64,000 bases of DNA from Halioxenophilus aromaticivorans (GTDB taxonomy: Bacteria; Pseudomonadota; Gammaproteobacteria; Pseudomonadales; Cellvibrionaceae), in NCBI RefSeq assembly GCF_042850945.1, contig NZ_AP031496.1:2852001-2916000 (forward strand), read 5' to 3'. Positions 25,166 through 34,987 of this stretch are shown in pieces. Made by a program: the position numbers and the translations under genes. The notes beneath the pieces were generated by a model. It was not told where the DNA came from. It did no database searches and worked only from the letters and a program-made list of their open reading frames with translations. Every line of letters begins with the position of its first letter. The stretch's first letter is position 1.

Positions 25166-26244
25166 AAGACTTGAGAACGAAGTTTCCTTCCAAAAACGGA
25201 GAAAAGACAAAAAAGGTTTGGGCGGTGCTTTTTGCCCAGATCATGCTAGTCAGCGTGCCATCAGTGCCCACCTGGTCTGCAGATGACCATGGTCATGACC
25301 ACGAACATGAAGAGTCAGAACAACATGCACCGCACCATAAAGATGGTGATCATGACGAGCACGAGGACCATGTTGATCACGATGATGATGGACATGATCA
25401 CGGTGCTCATGGAGAAGAAGATGAGCACGGGCACGGTGAGGAAAATGCTAGCCGTATAGAAGATTCAATGGCCCAACAAGTGGGTATCGTAACTTCGATG
25501 GCGAGTTCACAGGAGCTGCATCAGACCATCACGGTATACGGCGCGATTGTTTCAGCACCTGAGCAACTGAGCCATGTGCGTGCGCGTTTTGAGGGTATGG
25601 CTAAGTCAGTCAAGGTCACGCTTGGCGATCGTGTAAAAACGGGTGATGTATTGGCGGAAATTGAATCCAACGAAAGCCTGAAAACCTATGCCATCCGCTC
25701 GCCCATTGCCGGGAGAATCGTTCAGCGTCATGCCAATACTGGCGAAGTGACAAAAGACCAGGTTCTGTTTTCCATCGCTAACTTTGACACCGTTTGGGCG
25801 GAACTGCGTGTTTATCCCGCGCAGCAGTCTTCGGTCACAGAAGGTCAAGCGGTTCACGTTTTAGCAAGTAATGACAGCGTGGAATCCACGGTGGACCATA
25901 TTGTGCCGTCAATGGAATCCCCTTATCTGGTGGCGCGCGTCAAGTTGGCCAATAGCAAACACGCTTTATCTCCGGGCCTAATGATCGAAGCGCGCGTGGA
26001 AACCGGCCGCTTTTCGGTTCCTTTGGCGGTAGTAAAAGATGCGGTGCAAACGCTGGGGGGACGCCAGGGTGTATTCGTTAAGGCCGGTGATGAATATCGC
26101 TTTACACCACTTGTGCTGGGTAAAAGTGATGATCATTTCTATGAAGTTATCGATGGGCTTGAAGCGAACAGCCAATATGTCAGTGAAAATAGTTATTTGG
26201 TAAAAGCTGATATCGAAAAATCCGAAGCAGAACACGATCACTAA
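25162..26244 (+). CDS. czcB: RND periplasmic adaptor, CzcB
   Basis: A 360-residue membrane-fusion protein. The N-terminal signal region (LFAQIMLVSVPSVPTWSA) is followed by a long His/Asp-rich segment (about 35-95), then the lipoyl/barrel-sandwich part (VRARFEGMAKSVKVTLGDRV), the IRSPIAGRIVQRHANTGEV motif and a beta-barrel region. It joins CzcA to CzcC and may load metal on the pump through the His-rich tail. The C-terminus again ends in His. It overlaps the preceding small gene by four bases and is 12 bases before czcA. Confidence 0.9.
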   Translation: MKDLRTKFPSKNGEKTKKVWAVLFAQIMLVSVPSVPTWSADDHGHDHEHEESEQHAPHHKDGDHDEHEDHVDHDDDGHDHGAHGEEDEHGHGEENASRIEDSMAQQVGIVTSMASSQELHQTITVYGAIVSAPEQLSHVRARFEGMAKSVKVTLGDRVKTGDVLAEIESNESLKTYAIRSPIAGRIVQRHANTGEVTKDQVLFSIANFDTVWAELRVYPAQQSSVTEGQAVHVLASNDSVESTVDHIVPSMESPYLVARVKLANSKHALSPGLMIEARVETGRFSVPLAVVKDAVQTLGGRQGVFVKAGDEYRFTPLVLGKSDDHFYEVIDGLEANSQYVSENSYLVKADIEKSEAEHDH

Positions 26245-26256
26245 TCGAGGCGCGCT

Positions 26257-29200
26257 ATGATTGATTCTATTTTGCGTCTCGCGATCGAGCGGCGCTTACT
26301 GATTTTATGTTTTATTTTTCTCATCGTCGGTGTCGGTGTGTGGAGTTATCAAAAACTCCCCATTGATGCCGTTCCAGATATCACCAACGTTCAGGTACAA
26401 ATTAATACGGCAGCACCGGGTTACTCACCACTGGAATCGGAGCAACGCATTACCTATCCCGTGGAAACCGCATTAGCCGGCTTACCCAACCTTTCATACA
26501 CACGCTCTCTTTCACGCTACGGTTTGTCGCAAGTGACTGTGGTGTTTGAGGAAGGTACAGACATTTATTTTGCACGCAACCTGATAAACACCAGGCTCGG
26601 CGCAATAAAAAGTGTCCTCCCGCCAGGGCTTGAACCTGAGATGGGGCCTATCTCCACGGGCTTGGGTGAGATCTTCATGTACACAGTGCAGGCCGAACCC
26701 AACGCTAAAATGGCCACTGGTGAACCCTATACCGCGACAGCGTTACGAGAAATCCAGGACTGGATTATCAAACCGCAGCTTGCGCAGGTGAAAGGTGTTA
26801 TTGAAGTCAACAGTATTGGCGGATACAACAAGCAATACCACGTCATGCCGGATCCCGCAAAGTTGCTCGTTTATAAGGTCAGTGTCGAAGATGTCGTACA
26901 CGCACTACAAGCCAACAATGACAACCGCGGTGCGGGTTACATTGAACGCAACGGCCAACAACTGCTGGTGCGATCACCCGGGCAGCTTGGCACTGTTGAG
27001 GACATTGGCAATGTGATCATCGCTGAACGCGATTCTGTCCCAATCACGGTGAAGGATGTTGCGGACATCGGTATTGGCAAAGAACTGCGTACCGGTGCGG
27101 CGACACGCGACGGTGTGGAAACCGTTTTGGGTACCGCGATGATGTTGATCGGCGCTAATTCGCGTACGGTTGCGCAAGACGTGGCGAGCAAGCTCGATGA
27201 TATTCAAGCCTCCCTACCCGAGGGCGTAGTCGCTGAAGCGGTGTACGACCGCACGGCATTGGTTGATAAAGCGATTGCCACCGTTTCCAAAAATCTGATG
27301 GAAGGGGCACTTCTGGTCATCGTTGTTCTGTTTCTGCTATTAGGAAACTTTCGCGCGGCTTTAATTACAGCAGCGGTCATTCCGTTAGCCATGTTGATGA
27401 CCATTACAGGTATGGTGAAAACAGGGGTATCGGCAAATTTAATGAGCCTCGGCGCATTGGATTTTGGTTTGATCGTCGACGGTGCCGTCATTATTGTTGA
27501 AAACTGTGTTCGCCGCTTGGCCGAGAATCAACATAAAAACGGTCAACAAGATTTACGTGAGCGATTAAGCACCGTTTTTGATGCAACGTCAGAAGTCATT
27601 CGACCCAGCTTGTTTGGTGTAGCCATTATTACCATTGTTTACATTCCAATATTCAGCCTCACCGGGGTTGAAGGAAAAATGTTTCACCCGATGGCTGCAA
27701 CGGTGGTCATGGCATTGCTTTCGGCCATGGTACTTTCGCTCACAATTGTTCCAGCTGCCGTTGCCGTATTTATGAACGGCAAGATCAGTGAAAAAGAAAG
27801 TATTGTCATCACCAAGGCTAAATCGGCTTACCGCCCGTTACTTAAACTTGCGCTTAAATTCCGCTGGGCTGTGGTGAGTTTTGCTACCTTCTTAGTGGTG
27901 TTTTGTTTGTGGTTGACTTCAACACTGGGGTCTGAATTTATTCCGCAACTGAACGAAGGCGACATTGCTTTGCACGCGATGCGTATTCCGGGCACGGGGC
28001 TTGAGCAAGCGGTGGAAATGCAGGAAATTCTTGAGAAAAGGATTAAAGCCTTTCCGGAAGTGGAGAAAGTTTTTGCGCGTATCGGTACTGCGGAAGTGGC
28101 GACGGACCCAATGCCACCCAATGTCGCAGATAACTTTGTCGTACTTAAGCCGCGAAGCGAATGGCCGGACACCTCCAAAACCAAGGATGAGCTTGTGGAG
28201 GAAATGGAGCGTGCACTGGAGGAGTTACCAGGTAACAACTACGAGTTTACCCAACCGATTCAGATGCGCTTTAACGAATTGATTTCCGGTGTACGTGCGG
28301 ATCTTGGCATCAAGATATTTGGAGATGATCTGGATCAACTGGTATTGACGGCAAACGATGTGCTTAAGGTAGTCAATGGTATTGAAGGAGCGGCCGATGC
28401 GCGCGTTGAGCAGGTCACGGGTTTGCCCACACTCTCTGTCATTCCAAATCGTAAAGCCCTGGGGCGATATGGATTGAATGTGGCTGAATTACAAGATTGG
28501 GTATCCGCGGCCATTGGCGGTGAATCGGCAGGCATTATTTATGAGGGCGATCGACGTTTTGAGCTGGTCGTGCGCCTCCCCGAAACCACGCGCAGAGACA
28601 TTGATCGACTGAAGTTTTTGCCGGTGCCACTTAAAAACGGTGACTACGTTCCACTTGAAGAAGTCGCTACCCTGGATATTTCTCCGGCACCGGCGCAAAT
28701 CAGTCGTGAAAACGGAAAGCGCCGTATCGTGGTTACAGCGAATGTGCGGGGTCGCGATCTGGGCAGTTTTGTTACCGAAGTTCAGGAAGCGATTCGCGAA
28801 AAAGCCGAGATTCCCCCAGGGTACTGGTTGGATTACGGTGGCACCTTTGAACAGCTTCAGTCTGCCAGCCAGCGGCTGTCCATCGTTGTACCGCTAACGC
28901 TGTTGGTGATTTTGGGTATTCTGGTGATGGCGTTCTCTTCCGTCAAAGATGCCTTAATCATTTTCAGCGGTGTCCCGCTTGCGCTCACCGGTGGTGTGTT
29001 GTCCTTGTATTTACGTGATATGCCGATGTCCATTTCAGCTGGCATAGGTTTTATTGCGCTTTCCGGGGTGGCCGTTCTCAACGGCTTGGTCATGCTCGCC
29101 TTTATTCGTCAGCTCTGGCATGAAACCGGGCAATTTAATGAGTCGATTATTGAAGGCGCAATGATTCGTCTACGGCCCGTTCTGATGACGGCGCTGGTGG

Positions 29201-29388
29201 CGAGTCTCGGTTTTGTGCCGATGGCTTTGAACACGGGTACCGGCGCTGAAGTGCAGCGACCGCTCGCCACGGTTGTCATTGGAGGCATTATTTCCTCGAC
29301 GATTCTGACTTTATTGGTGCTGCCGGTTTTGTACCAATGGGTTCATCGCCGAGAGGCAATGCAACATACTCTTCGTCATCGGGAGTAA
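26257..29388 (+). CDS. czcA: Heavy-metal RND pump, CzcA
   Basis: A 1043-residue proton-driven RND transporter of the heavy-metal efflux class, full length. The transmembrane helix IV motif DFGLIVDGAVIIVEN is the one that marks Zn/Co/Cd-type pumps rather than the Cu/Ag type. Twelve membrane helices and two periplasmic loops are evident from the hydrophobicity (for example LLVIVVLFLLLGNFRAALIT near 345). With CzcB and CzcC it exports divalent cations across both membranes. A perfect hairpin follows the stop. Confidence 0.93.
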   Translation: MIDSILRLAIERRLLILCFIFLIVGVGVWSYQKLPIDAVPDITNVQVQINTAAPGYSPLESEQRITYPVETALAGLPNLSYTRSLSRYGLSQVTVVFEEGTDIYFARNLINTRLGAIKSVLPPGLEPEMGPISTGLGEIFMYTVQAEPNAKMATGEPYTATALREIQDWIIKPQLAQVKGVIEVNSIGGYNKQYHVMPDPAKLLVYKVSVEDVVHALQANNDNRGAGYIERNGQQLLVRSPGQLGTVEDIGNVIIAERDSVPITVKDVADIGIGKELRTGAATRDGVETVLGTAMMLIGANSRTVAQDVASKLDDIQASLPEGVVAEAVYDRTALVDKAIATVSKNLMEGALLVIVVLFLLLGNFRAALITAAVIPLAMLMTITGMVKTGVSANLMSLGALDFGLIVDGAVIIVENCVRRLAENQHKNGQQDLRERLSTVFDATSEVIRPSLFGVAIITIVYIPIFSLTGVEGKMFHPMAATVVMALLSAMVLSLTIVPAAVAVFMNGKISEKESIVITKAKSAYRPLLKLALKFRWAVVSFATFLVVFCLWLTSTLGSEFIPQLNEGDIALHAMRIPGTGLEQAVEMQEILEKRIKAFPEVEKVFARIGTAEVATDPMPPNVADNFVVLKPRSEWPDTSKTKDELVEEMERALEELPGNNYEFTQPIQMRFNELISGVRADLGIKIFGDDLDQLVLTANDVLKVVNGIEGAADARVEQVTGLPTLSVIPNRKALGRYGLNVAELQDWVSAAIGGESAGIIYEGDRRFELVVRLPETTRRDIDRLKFLPVPLKNGDYVPLEEVATLDISPAPAQISRENGKRRIVVTANVRGRDLGSFVTEVQEAIREKAEIPPGYWLDYGGTFEQLQSASQRLSIVVPLTLLVILGILVMAFSSVKDALIIFSGVPLALTGGVLSLYLRDMPMSISAGIGFIALSGVAVLNGLVMLAFIRQLWHETGQFNESIIEGAMIRLRPVLMTALVASLGFVPMALNTGTGAEVQRPLATVVIGGIISSTILTLLVLPVLYQWVHRREAMQHTLRHRE

Positions 29389-29400
29389 TGCCGTGACGAT

Positions 29401-29424
29401 TGGCCCCGGTTTTTGCTGGGGCCA
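29401..29424 (+). terminator. Hairpin after czcA
   Basis: TGGCCCC (29401-29407) and GGGGCCA (29418-29424) are perfect arms with a T-rich 10-base loop. There is no U run after the stem, so it may be a partial terminator or mRNA-end stabiliser between czcA and the CDF gene. Confidence 0.45.
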
Positions 29425-29462
29425 TCTATCAAACAACTTATAATCATTGCACAGGAGAAACC

Positions 29463-30344
29463 ATGCATTCTCACTCACATGACGACAACGGCAGTGCAAG
29501 AATCGGCTGGGCGTTTTTCCTCAACGTTGGTTTCACGATCATAGAATTTGTCGGCGGCATACTAACCAACAGCACCGCAATTATGGCCGATGCCGTCCAC
29601 GATCTAGGAGATAGTATATCGATTGGACTGGCCTGGGTATTGGCAAAACTTGGAAACAGGCCCGCCTCGCAAAATTTTTCCTACGGGTACAAGCGTCTTT
29701 CGTTATTAGGCTCATTGATTAACGGCATCGTTCTGATTGCTGGTTCAGCCTGGGTACTGTACCAATCCATTCCTCGTTTATTCGATCCAGAAATGCCAGT
29801 GACAGAGGGCATGCTGGCACTGTCGATTTTCGGTATCGCGGTAAATGGTTTTGCCGCATTTAAGCTTAGCAAAGGAAAAACCCTGAACGAGAAAGTGCTC
29901 AATTGGCATCTGCTAGAGGATGTGTTGGGATGGGTCGCCGTTTTTATAGTATCGGTCGTACTTATGTTTGTGGAATGGCCAATTTTGGATCCTATATTAG
30001 CAATCGGGTTTACTCTGTTTATTTTGTTCAACGTCATACGCAATGTGGGCACCACTTTAAAACTTTTTTTACAAGGGGTGCCGGACAAAAATCTTGCGAG
30101 AAAAATTGAGCGAAAACTCAAAGATGTTCAGGAATTTCAGCGTTTCCACCATTTGCATTTATGGTCTCTGGACGGAGAACACCACGTGCTCACTGTCCAT
30201 ATTGAACTGGAAGCCGATGTTTCACTGGAAGACCAACGAGACTTAAAAAGGCGCTTATCGCAAGAACTTGCTGAGTTTGATTTAAGCCATACTACCGTGG
30301 AGTTTGAACTGTATAACGAGCCTTGCAGGGATCATTCGATTTGA
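29463..30344 (+). CDS. CDF-family cation efflux protein (CzcD/ZitB-like)
   Basis: A 293-residue inner-membrane exporter. Start ATG at 29463 follows AGGAG by 5 bases, giving MHSHSHDDN, a His-rich N-terminus. Six membrane helices are visible; helices II and V carry the CDF metal site (AIMADAVHDLGDSISIG and HLLEDVLGWV). The cytoplasmic C-terminal domain (FHHLHLWSLDGEHHVLTVH) is typical. It exports Zn(II) or similar ions from the cytosol to the periplasm, where CzcCBA can take over. It likely belongs to the czc transcript. Confidence 0.9.
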   Translation: MHSHSHDDNGSARIGWAFFLNVGFTIIEFVGGILTNSTAIMADAVHDLGDSISIGLAWVLAKLGNRPASQNFSYGYKRLSLLGSLINGIVLIAGSAWVLYQSIPRLFDPEMPVTEGMLALSIFGIAVNGFAAFKLSKGKTLNEKVLNWHLLEDVLGWVAVFIVSVVLMFVEWPILDPILAIGFTLFILFNVIRNVGTTLKLFLQGVPDKNLARKIERKLKDVQEFQRFHHLHLWSLDGEHHVLTVHIELEADVSLEDQRDLKRRLSQELAEFDLSHTTVEFELYNEPCRDHSI

Positions 30345-30386
30345 GCTCAACAGAAGTTAGGGGTGAAATACGGCCGGTTCGACAGC

Positions 30387-30417
30387 TTGACACTATACCA
30401 ACTATAGACTTCACAAT
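30387..30417 (+). promoter_or_regulatory. Second CadR/PbrR-type promoter
   Basis: TTGACA (30387-30392) and CACAAT (30412-30417) are spaced by 19 bp. The spacer contains CTATA...CTATAG in the same register as the cadR operator (TTGAC, CTATA and ACTATAGA line up). It precedes the cytochrome/FTR1 gene by about 45 bases. Confidence 0.65.
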
Positions 30418-30460
30418 TGAGAGCTATTCTCATCAAAGTTGCTGCACTCGAGGTTTTATC

Positions 30461-31099
30461 GTGTTCATTCTTTCGTTCAAGCGTTACAACATTCGTCTGG
30501 TATTCGCTCTGATTCTTATTTTGTCAGGACTGAGCTGCTTGGCCGACACGTCAACCCCGGATTTTCGCCAGATGGCGCAACTTGCAGAGTACGTGGGCGT
30601 TGATTATCCGGAAGCGGTGGCCAATGGTAAAATTATTAATGAGGGGGAATATCAGGAAATGCTGGAGTTTTCCCGCATTTTGGTAACAGAGGCGCAACAA
30701 ACCAAAGCTACCACGATAATTTCCAGAGCCCAAAAATTGGAAGCGGCCATTCATGAAAAGCAGACGCCGGAAGTCATTCGACAATTGGGCAGAGAGTTGC
30801 GCAGTGAATTATTGATGCTCATGCCTGTATCATCTCAGCCCTCACAGCTCCTTCCAATCAGTGAGACTCATTCCCTGTTTCAAACACATTGTGCTGCCTG
30901 CCACGGAGCGATGGGCAAAGGCGATGGTGTTGCAAGCGCAGGACTCGAACCGCCGCCAACAGATTTTACTGATCGAGAACGTGCAATGAATCGCTCAGTA
31001 CTTGGCCTTTACGATGCGATTACCGACGGAATCAAGGAAACGGCCATGGTCTCTTACGATCAGCTCAGCGAAGAGCAGCGTTGGTCCCTCGCATTGTAG
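30461..31099 (+). pseudogene. Cytochrome c half of a frameshifted cytochrome c-FTR1 permease gene
   Basis: 212 codons from a GTG at 30461 (GAGG 7 bases upstream). A signal peptide (LVFALILILSGLSCLA) and a c-type haem site CAACH (FQTHCAACHGAMGKGDG) are clear. In the lead/iron permease family (PbrT-like), this domain continues into an FTR1 permease through a conserved RWSLAFYVGGL stretch. Here the frame reads RWSLAL then a stop, and the missing part VGGLAF resumes in another frame two bases on. This is a deletion (4 bases would fit) at about 31095. The permease is therefore not made as one chain unless the ribosome shifts frame. Confidence 0.7.
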
Positions 31100-32370
31100 G
31101 TGGTCTCGCATTTGAAGCAAACGCAGAAGAAAGAGTGAACACTACCGACCTCTCCATTAAAGAGCTGATTAATCACAACCCGATACAGTTAGCGAACGGA
31201 GATTCTAATACGCTAAAGAGTGTCATTTACCTGCGCGCACAACCGAGTGCTCTTTTTACGGAGAAGCCATCGCCCTTGCAAATTGCTCGCGATCAACTGT
31301 TGGCCGCACGCGCTTCATACAACAAGGGAAACTATGAAGAATCCAATCGACTGGCCGTGAGTGCCTATCTCGACGGGTTTGAGCTAGTAGAAAACAGCCT
31401 GGATACACGGAACCCCGATCTCAGGAAAGACATCGAAGCCAATATGATGGCGCTGAGAAAACAATTTCGGGAAAGTTCAAACCAGGAACAACTCAATACA
31501 CTCCTCGACATTACTTTGGCCCAGCTAGAAACGGCAAAACGACAACTATCTGCAGACAGTCTTTCTAACGCTACGCTGTTCAGCGCAAGTTTAATTATTT
31601 TATTACGCGAAGGATTGGAAGCCTTGCTTGTCACTCTGGCCCTTGTCTTGGTATTAATCCGCTCTGAACGACGCGACGCGCTTAAATTTGTCCACGCTGG
31701 CTGGATTACGGCGCTCATTGCCGGTGGGGTAACCTGGTGGGCGGCGCGATCGCTCGTCAATATTAGCGGTGCCAGTAGAGAGGTAATGGAAGGTGTTGCC
31801 GCTTTAGCTGCGGCGTTGGTGCTATTTTATGTCGGCGTTTGGATGCACAGTAAATCCAATACCATACAGTGGAAGGCGTACATTCAAAAACACGTTACTC
31901 AACGGTTAAAAACCGGAACATTGTGGGGAATAGCTACACTCGCATTTGTCGCCGTGTATCGAGAAGTTTTTGAAACCGTGTTGTTCTACGAAGCGCTACT
32001 GACCCAATCTTTACCAGCTCAAAACCCAACGATTATTGGGGGTTTCCTTGTTGGCTTATTCTGTTTAAGTATCATCGGATGGATAATGGTTCGTTACTCA
32101 ATAAAGCTTCCTATTGGACGGTTCTTTTCCGTAACCACGTACCTTCTTGTTGGCTTGTCCTTCGTATTGATAGGAAAAGGGGTAATCGCCCTGCAGGAAG
32201 CGGCTTTCATTGACGCGTCCCCGCTTCCGATATCATTTGAGGTTGACTGGATTGGCTTAAAATCCACATGGCAAAGCTTAATGGCCCAAATCACTATACT
32301 GGTGTTATTTTTGGTGTTCATGCTGGTTTCTAATCAACGACGAAAACCAGAAACCAGTTCAGATTCTTAA
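31082..32370 (+). pseudogene. FTR1-family permease half of the frameshifted gene
   Basis: The open frame after the frameshift gives VGGLAFEANAEERVN and about 420 residues. It has the FTR1 signatures LREGLEALLV and YREVFETVLFYEAL (REGLE and REVFE) and seven membrane segments. Proteins of this type import Fe(III) or Pb(II); the PbrT branch is found in lead-resistance operons. No good start codon or ribosome site lies at the head of this frame, so the fragment is probably not translated alone. The surrounding sequence is otherwise intact, so the break is recent or a sequencing error. Confidence 0.7.
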
Positions 32371-32476
32371 ATCACTAATAATGCCTACTGTTTAGTTAAA
32401 AGAGCAAACCCGTTTAGCGGATGCAGAGGTACACTTATTAAATATCTGTATCTCTACGTGCAAAACATTTTAGATT

Positions 32477-32508
32477 AGAGTGATTATTTTGAAATTGATA
32501 ATCACTCT
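32477..32508. terminator. Perfect hairpin between convergent transcripts
   Basis: AGAGTGATTAT (32477-32487) and ATAATCACTCT (32498-32508) are perfect 11-base arms with a 10-base loop. It lies between the convergent FTR1 fragment and the copper ATPase gene and can serve both directions. Confidence 0.6.
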
Positions 32509-32607
32509 TAAATTAAAGTTATCGAACGTTTCAAACTTCAGTACCCGAAATAGTCTTGTCGTTTTCTAACGTCAAACCATTTTGATTTCTATTGTAAGTC
32601 CATTTAT

Positions 32608-34782
32608 TCATGTGATTTTGTCAAGTTTGAGAAGCAATGCATTGAGCACAACACTCACACTACTAACAGCCATAATAGCTCCCGCCACCATCGGGTTAAG
32701 CAATCCAAAAGCAGCAAGCGGAATTCCAACCAGGTTGTAGATAAACGCCCAAAACAGATTCTGACGAATTTTTTGTTGAGTTTTTTTAGCAATGGTAATA
32801 GCTTCAACAACCCTCAATGGATCACTTTGCATTAGAGTAATACCCGCAGTCTGCATCGCAACATCGGTACCCGCCTCCATCGCTATGCCTACGTTGGCCG
32901 TTGCTAATGCGGGAGTGTCATTAATGCCGTCTCCGACCATTGCCACTTTTTTACCTTCCAACTGAAATTGACTCACCACGTCGGCCTTGTGTTCTGGCAT
33001 CACTTCCGCTCTGACAAAATCAATACCCAATTTAGCGGCGATAACGTCCGCACTGTCTTGTGTGTCGCCAGTGAGCAGACAGGTTTGTATCCCCAATTCG
33101 TGCAATCGACTGACGGCTTCAATTGCACTGGATTTAAGCGTATCCTGGAATTGCACTAGACCACAAAGCTCAATCGTATTGGGTGTTATTTGTCTCGCGA
33201 CCCACGAGAGCGTATTGCCTTTTATCGCAAATTTTTCGCTATAGTCTTCGAGTAAAGACGCTTCAATACCGACGTTTAACATCAAACGTTTATTGCCAAA
33301 CCAGTAATTACCCTCTTCTAACTGACCGCGCATTCCAAGGCCTGGCAGGGTATGAATCAACTCGAAGCGCTCGGCGAAAATGGATTCTTTTGTTGCATGA
33401 TCGAGCAGTGCCTTTGCAAGTGGATGTTCGCTGCCCTGCTGCAGACCCTTTAAATAACCCAGCAACTGTTTTTCTTCTCCGACAAATGCATCGATCTGTT
33501 CGACTCTGGGTTTACCCTCTGTCAAGGTGCCGGTTTTATCAAAAGCGACCACATCAACATGTTCTGTCGATTCCAAAATTTCAGCATCTTTAATAAGAAT
33601 ACCTCTTTTGGCCGCCAATCCCGTCCCTACCATAATGGCGGTTGGCGTCGCTAGACCCAGTGCACAGGGACAAGCGATAACCAGCACGGCTACAGCACTG
33701 ATAATCGCTTGCGTCCAATCGCCGGTAACAAAACCCCAAGCCAACAAAGTCACCAGTGCAATCACTAAAACAACAGGCACAAAAACAGCGCTGATACGAT
33801 CGGCCAATTTTTGTAATGGTGACTTCTTCGCTTGCGCTGATTCAACTAAATGAATGATTTTTGCGAGTGTACTTTCCGCATTGCTGGATGTGACTTTTGC
33901 AGTAAGCAAACCATCGATGTTAATTGAGCCGCCGATCACTTTATCGCCTTCCTGCTTTTCAACCGGCAGACTTTCACCGGTAATCAAAGCTTCATTGATA
34001 TAACCGTTGCCAGAAAGGATAACGCCATCGGCAGCTACCCTCTCCCCCGCTTTAATTAAAATAATATTGTCAATTTGCAATGTGTTTGCGGGAACAATTT
34101 TCTCGATACCGTTTTCAACTAAATTAGCGTTTTCAGGCCGAATATCTTGAAGAGCGCGAATGGCATTGGTGGTTTGATTTTTGGCTCTGGCTTCCATCCA
34201 TTTGCCTAAAATAACCAGCGTGATGATCACTGAGGATGATTCAAAGTACAAATGTCCTGCATGACCGATAAGGATGTTATAAATGGACAAGCCATAGGCC
34301 GCGGATGTACCAAGTGCGACCAGGCTATCCATATTCCCACTGCGCGCCTTTAACGCAGCGTAGGCACCACGATAAAAACGGAAACCGAAATAAAACTGCA
34401 CAATAGAAGCCAACATTAATTGCAAGCCAATTGGCAGTAACCAGTTAAAGCCGAACCATTCCCCTACCATTGGCAGCATCAACGGGATGGTCAACATCCC
34501 TGACAAAATAAATGAACGACCACCTTGGTTTGTAGCGTTGACTGACGACGCGTCCTCCATAGCGATTGCTTGATATCCAGCATTTTTGACCGCTGCATAA
34601 ATAGTGTCTTGAGAGGTGTCAGCACCGACTTCAACTTTTCCAGTTTCCGTCGCAAAATTCACACTGGCACTGCTCACCCCATCGGTTGCCAGCAGCGCCT
34701 TCTCAATACGTCTTACACAGGACGCACAGGACATCCCCTCGATTTTAAATTCAAAAGATTGATGGTCGGTTAAAGGTTTCAT
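32608..34782 (-). CDS. copA: Cu(I)-exporting P1B-type ATPase CopA
   Basis: A 724-residue P-type ATPase. One HMA domain with GMSCASC (Cys19, Cys22) precedes eight membrane helices. The transport motif Cys371-Pro-Cys373 (ACPCALGLATP), the phosphorylated Asp415 in DKTGTLTEG and GDGINDTPAL complete the class. The CPC motif and the MSS segment near the C-terminus (AVSSVSVVLNA) fit the Cu(I)/Ag(I) subgroup. It pumps Cu(I) from cytosol to periplasm. The promoter at 34809-34839 is CueR-like, and copZ is divergent on the other side, so both respond to copper. Confidence 0.95.
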   Translation of the reverse strand: MKPLTDHQSFEFKIEGMSCASCVRRIEKALLATDGVSSASVNFATETGKVEVGADTSQDTIYAAVKNAGYQAIAMEDASSVNATNQGGRSFILSGMLTIPLMLPMVGEWFGFNWLLPIGLQLMLASIVQFYFGFRFYRGAYAALKARSGNMDSLVALGTSAAYGLSIYNILIGHAGHLYFESSSVIITLVILGKWMEARAKNQTTNAIRALQDIRPENANLVENGIEKIVPANTLQIDNIILIKAGERVAADGVILSGNGYINEALITGESLPVEKQEGDKVIGGSINIDGLLTAKVTSSNAESTLAKIIHLVESAQAKKSPLQKLADRISAVFVPVVLVIALVTLLAWGFVTGDWTQAIISAVAVLVIACPCALGLATPTAIMVGTGLAAKRGILIKDAEILESTEHVDVVAFDKTGTLTEGKPRVEQIDAFVGEEKQLLGYLKGLQQGSEHPLAKALLDHATKESIFAERFELIHTLPGLGMRGQLEEGNYWFGNKRLMLNVGIEASLLEDYSEKFAIKGNTLSWVARQITPNTIELCGLVQFQDTLKSSAIEAVSRLHELGIQTCLLTGDTQDSADVIAAKLGIDFVRAEVMPEHKADVVSQFQLEGKKVAMVGDGINDTPALATANVGIAMEAGTDVAMQTAGITLMQSDPLRVVEAITIAKKTQQKIRQNLFWAFIYNLVGIPLAAFGLLNPMVAGAIMAVSSVSVVLNALLLKLDKIT

Positions 34783-34808
34783 CGCAAGTTCTCCTTAGGA
34801 TTTAGTGC

Positions 34809-34839
34809 AGCTTAATCCTTGCCATCGTGGGAAAGTCAA
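34809..34839 (-). promoter_or_regulatory. CueR-type promoter of the copper ATPase
   Basis: On the minus strand TTGACT (34839-34834) and TAAGCT (34814-34809) are 19 bp apart. The spacer carries CTTTCCCACGATGGCAAGG, a CueR-like dyad. It is 27 bases upstream of the copA start. Confidence 0.75.
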
Positions 34840-34909
34840 CAAGTGCGTATGGCTAAAAACCCGCAAACTAACATCGCATGAGATACGGAAATTTTTTGAT
34901 GAATTAGTC

Positions 34910-34940
34910 TTGACCTTACCACAATGGGAGACATCAAACT
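34910..34940 (+). promoter_or_regulatory. CueR-type promoter of copZ
   Basis: TTGACC (34910-34915) is followed after 19 bp by CAAACT (34935-34940), a weak -10. The spacer includes CTTACCACAATGGGAGA, similar to the dyads before copA and cueR. Confidence 0.7.
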
Positions 34941-34987
34941 GAAAGCATCCCATCCGGGATTGCAAAGAATTTAACGAGGTTTACCTT

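Noticed and set aside
24950..25440. Tandem DNA repeats resembling a CRISPR array.
   Set aside because: The repetitiveness comes from His/Asp codons in two coding regions, with no regular repeat-spacer spacing.
23600..29388. Assigning this RND system to copper because copper genes are nearby.
   Set aside because: The pump has the DFGLIVDGA type motif of Zn/Co/Cd pumps, unlike the Cu-type motif in the pump at 45562.
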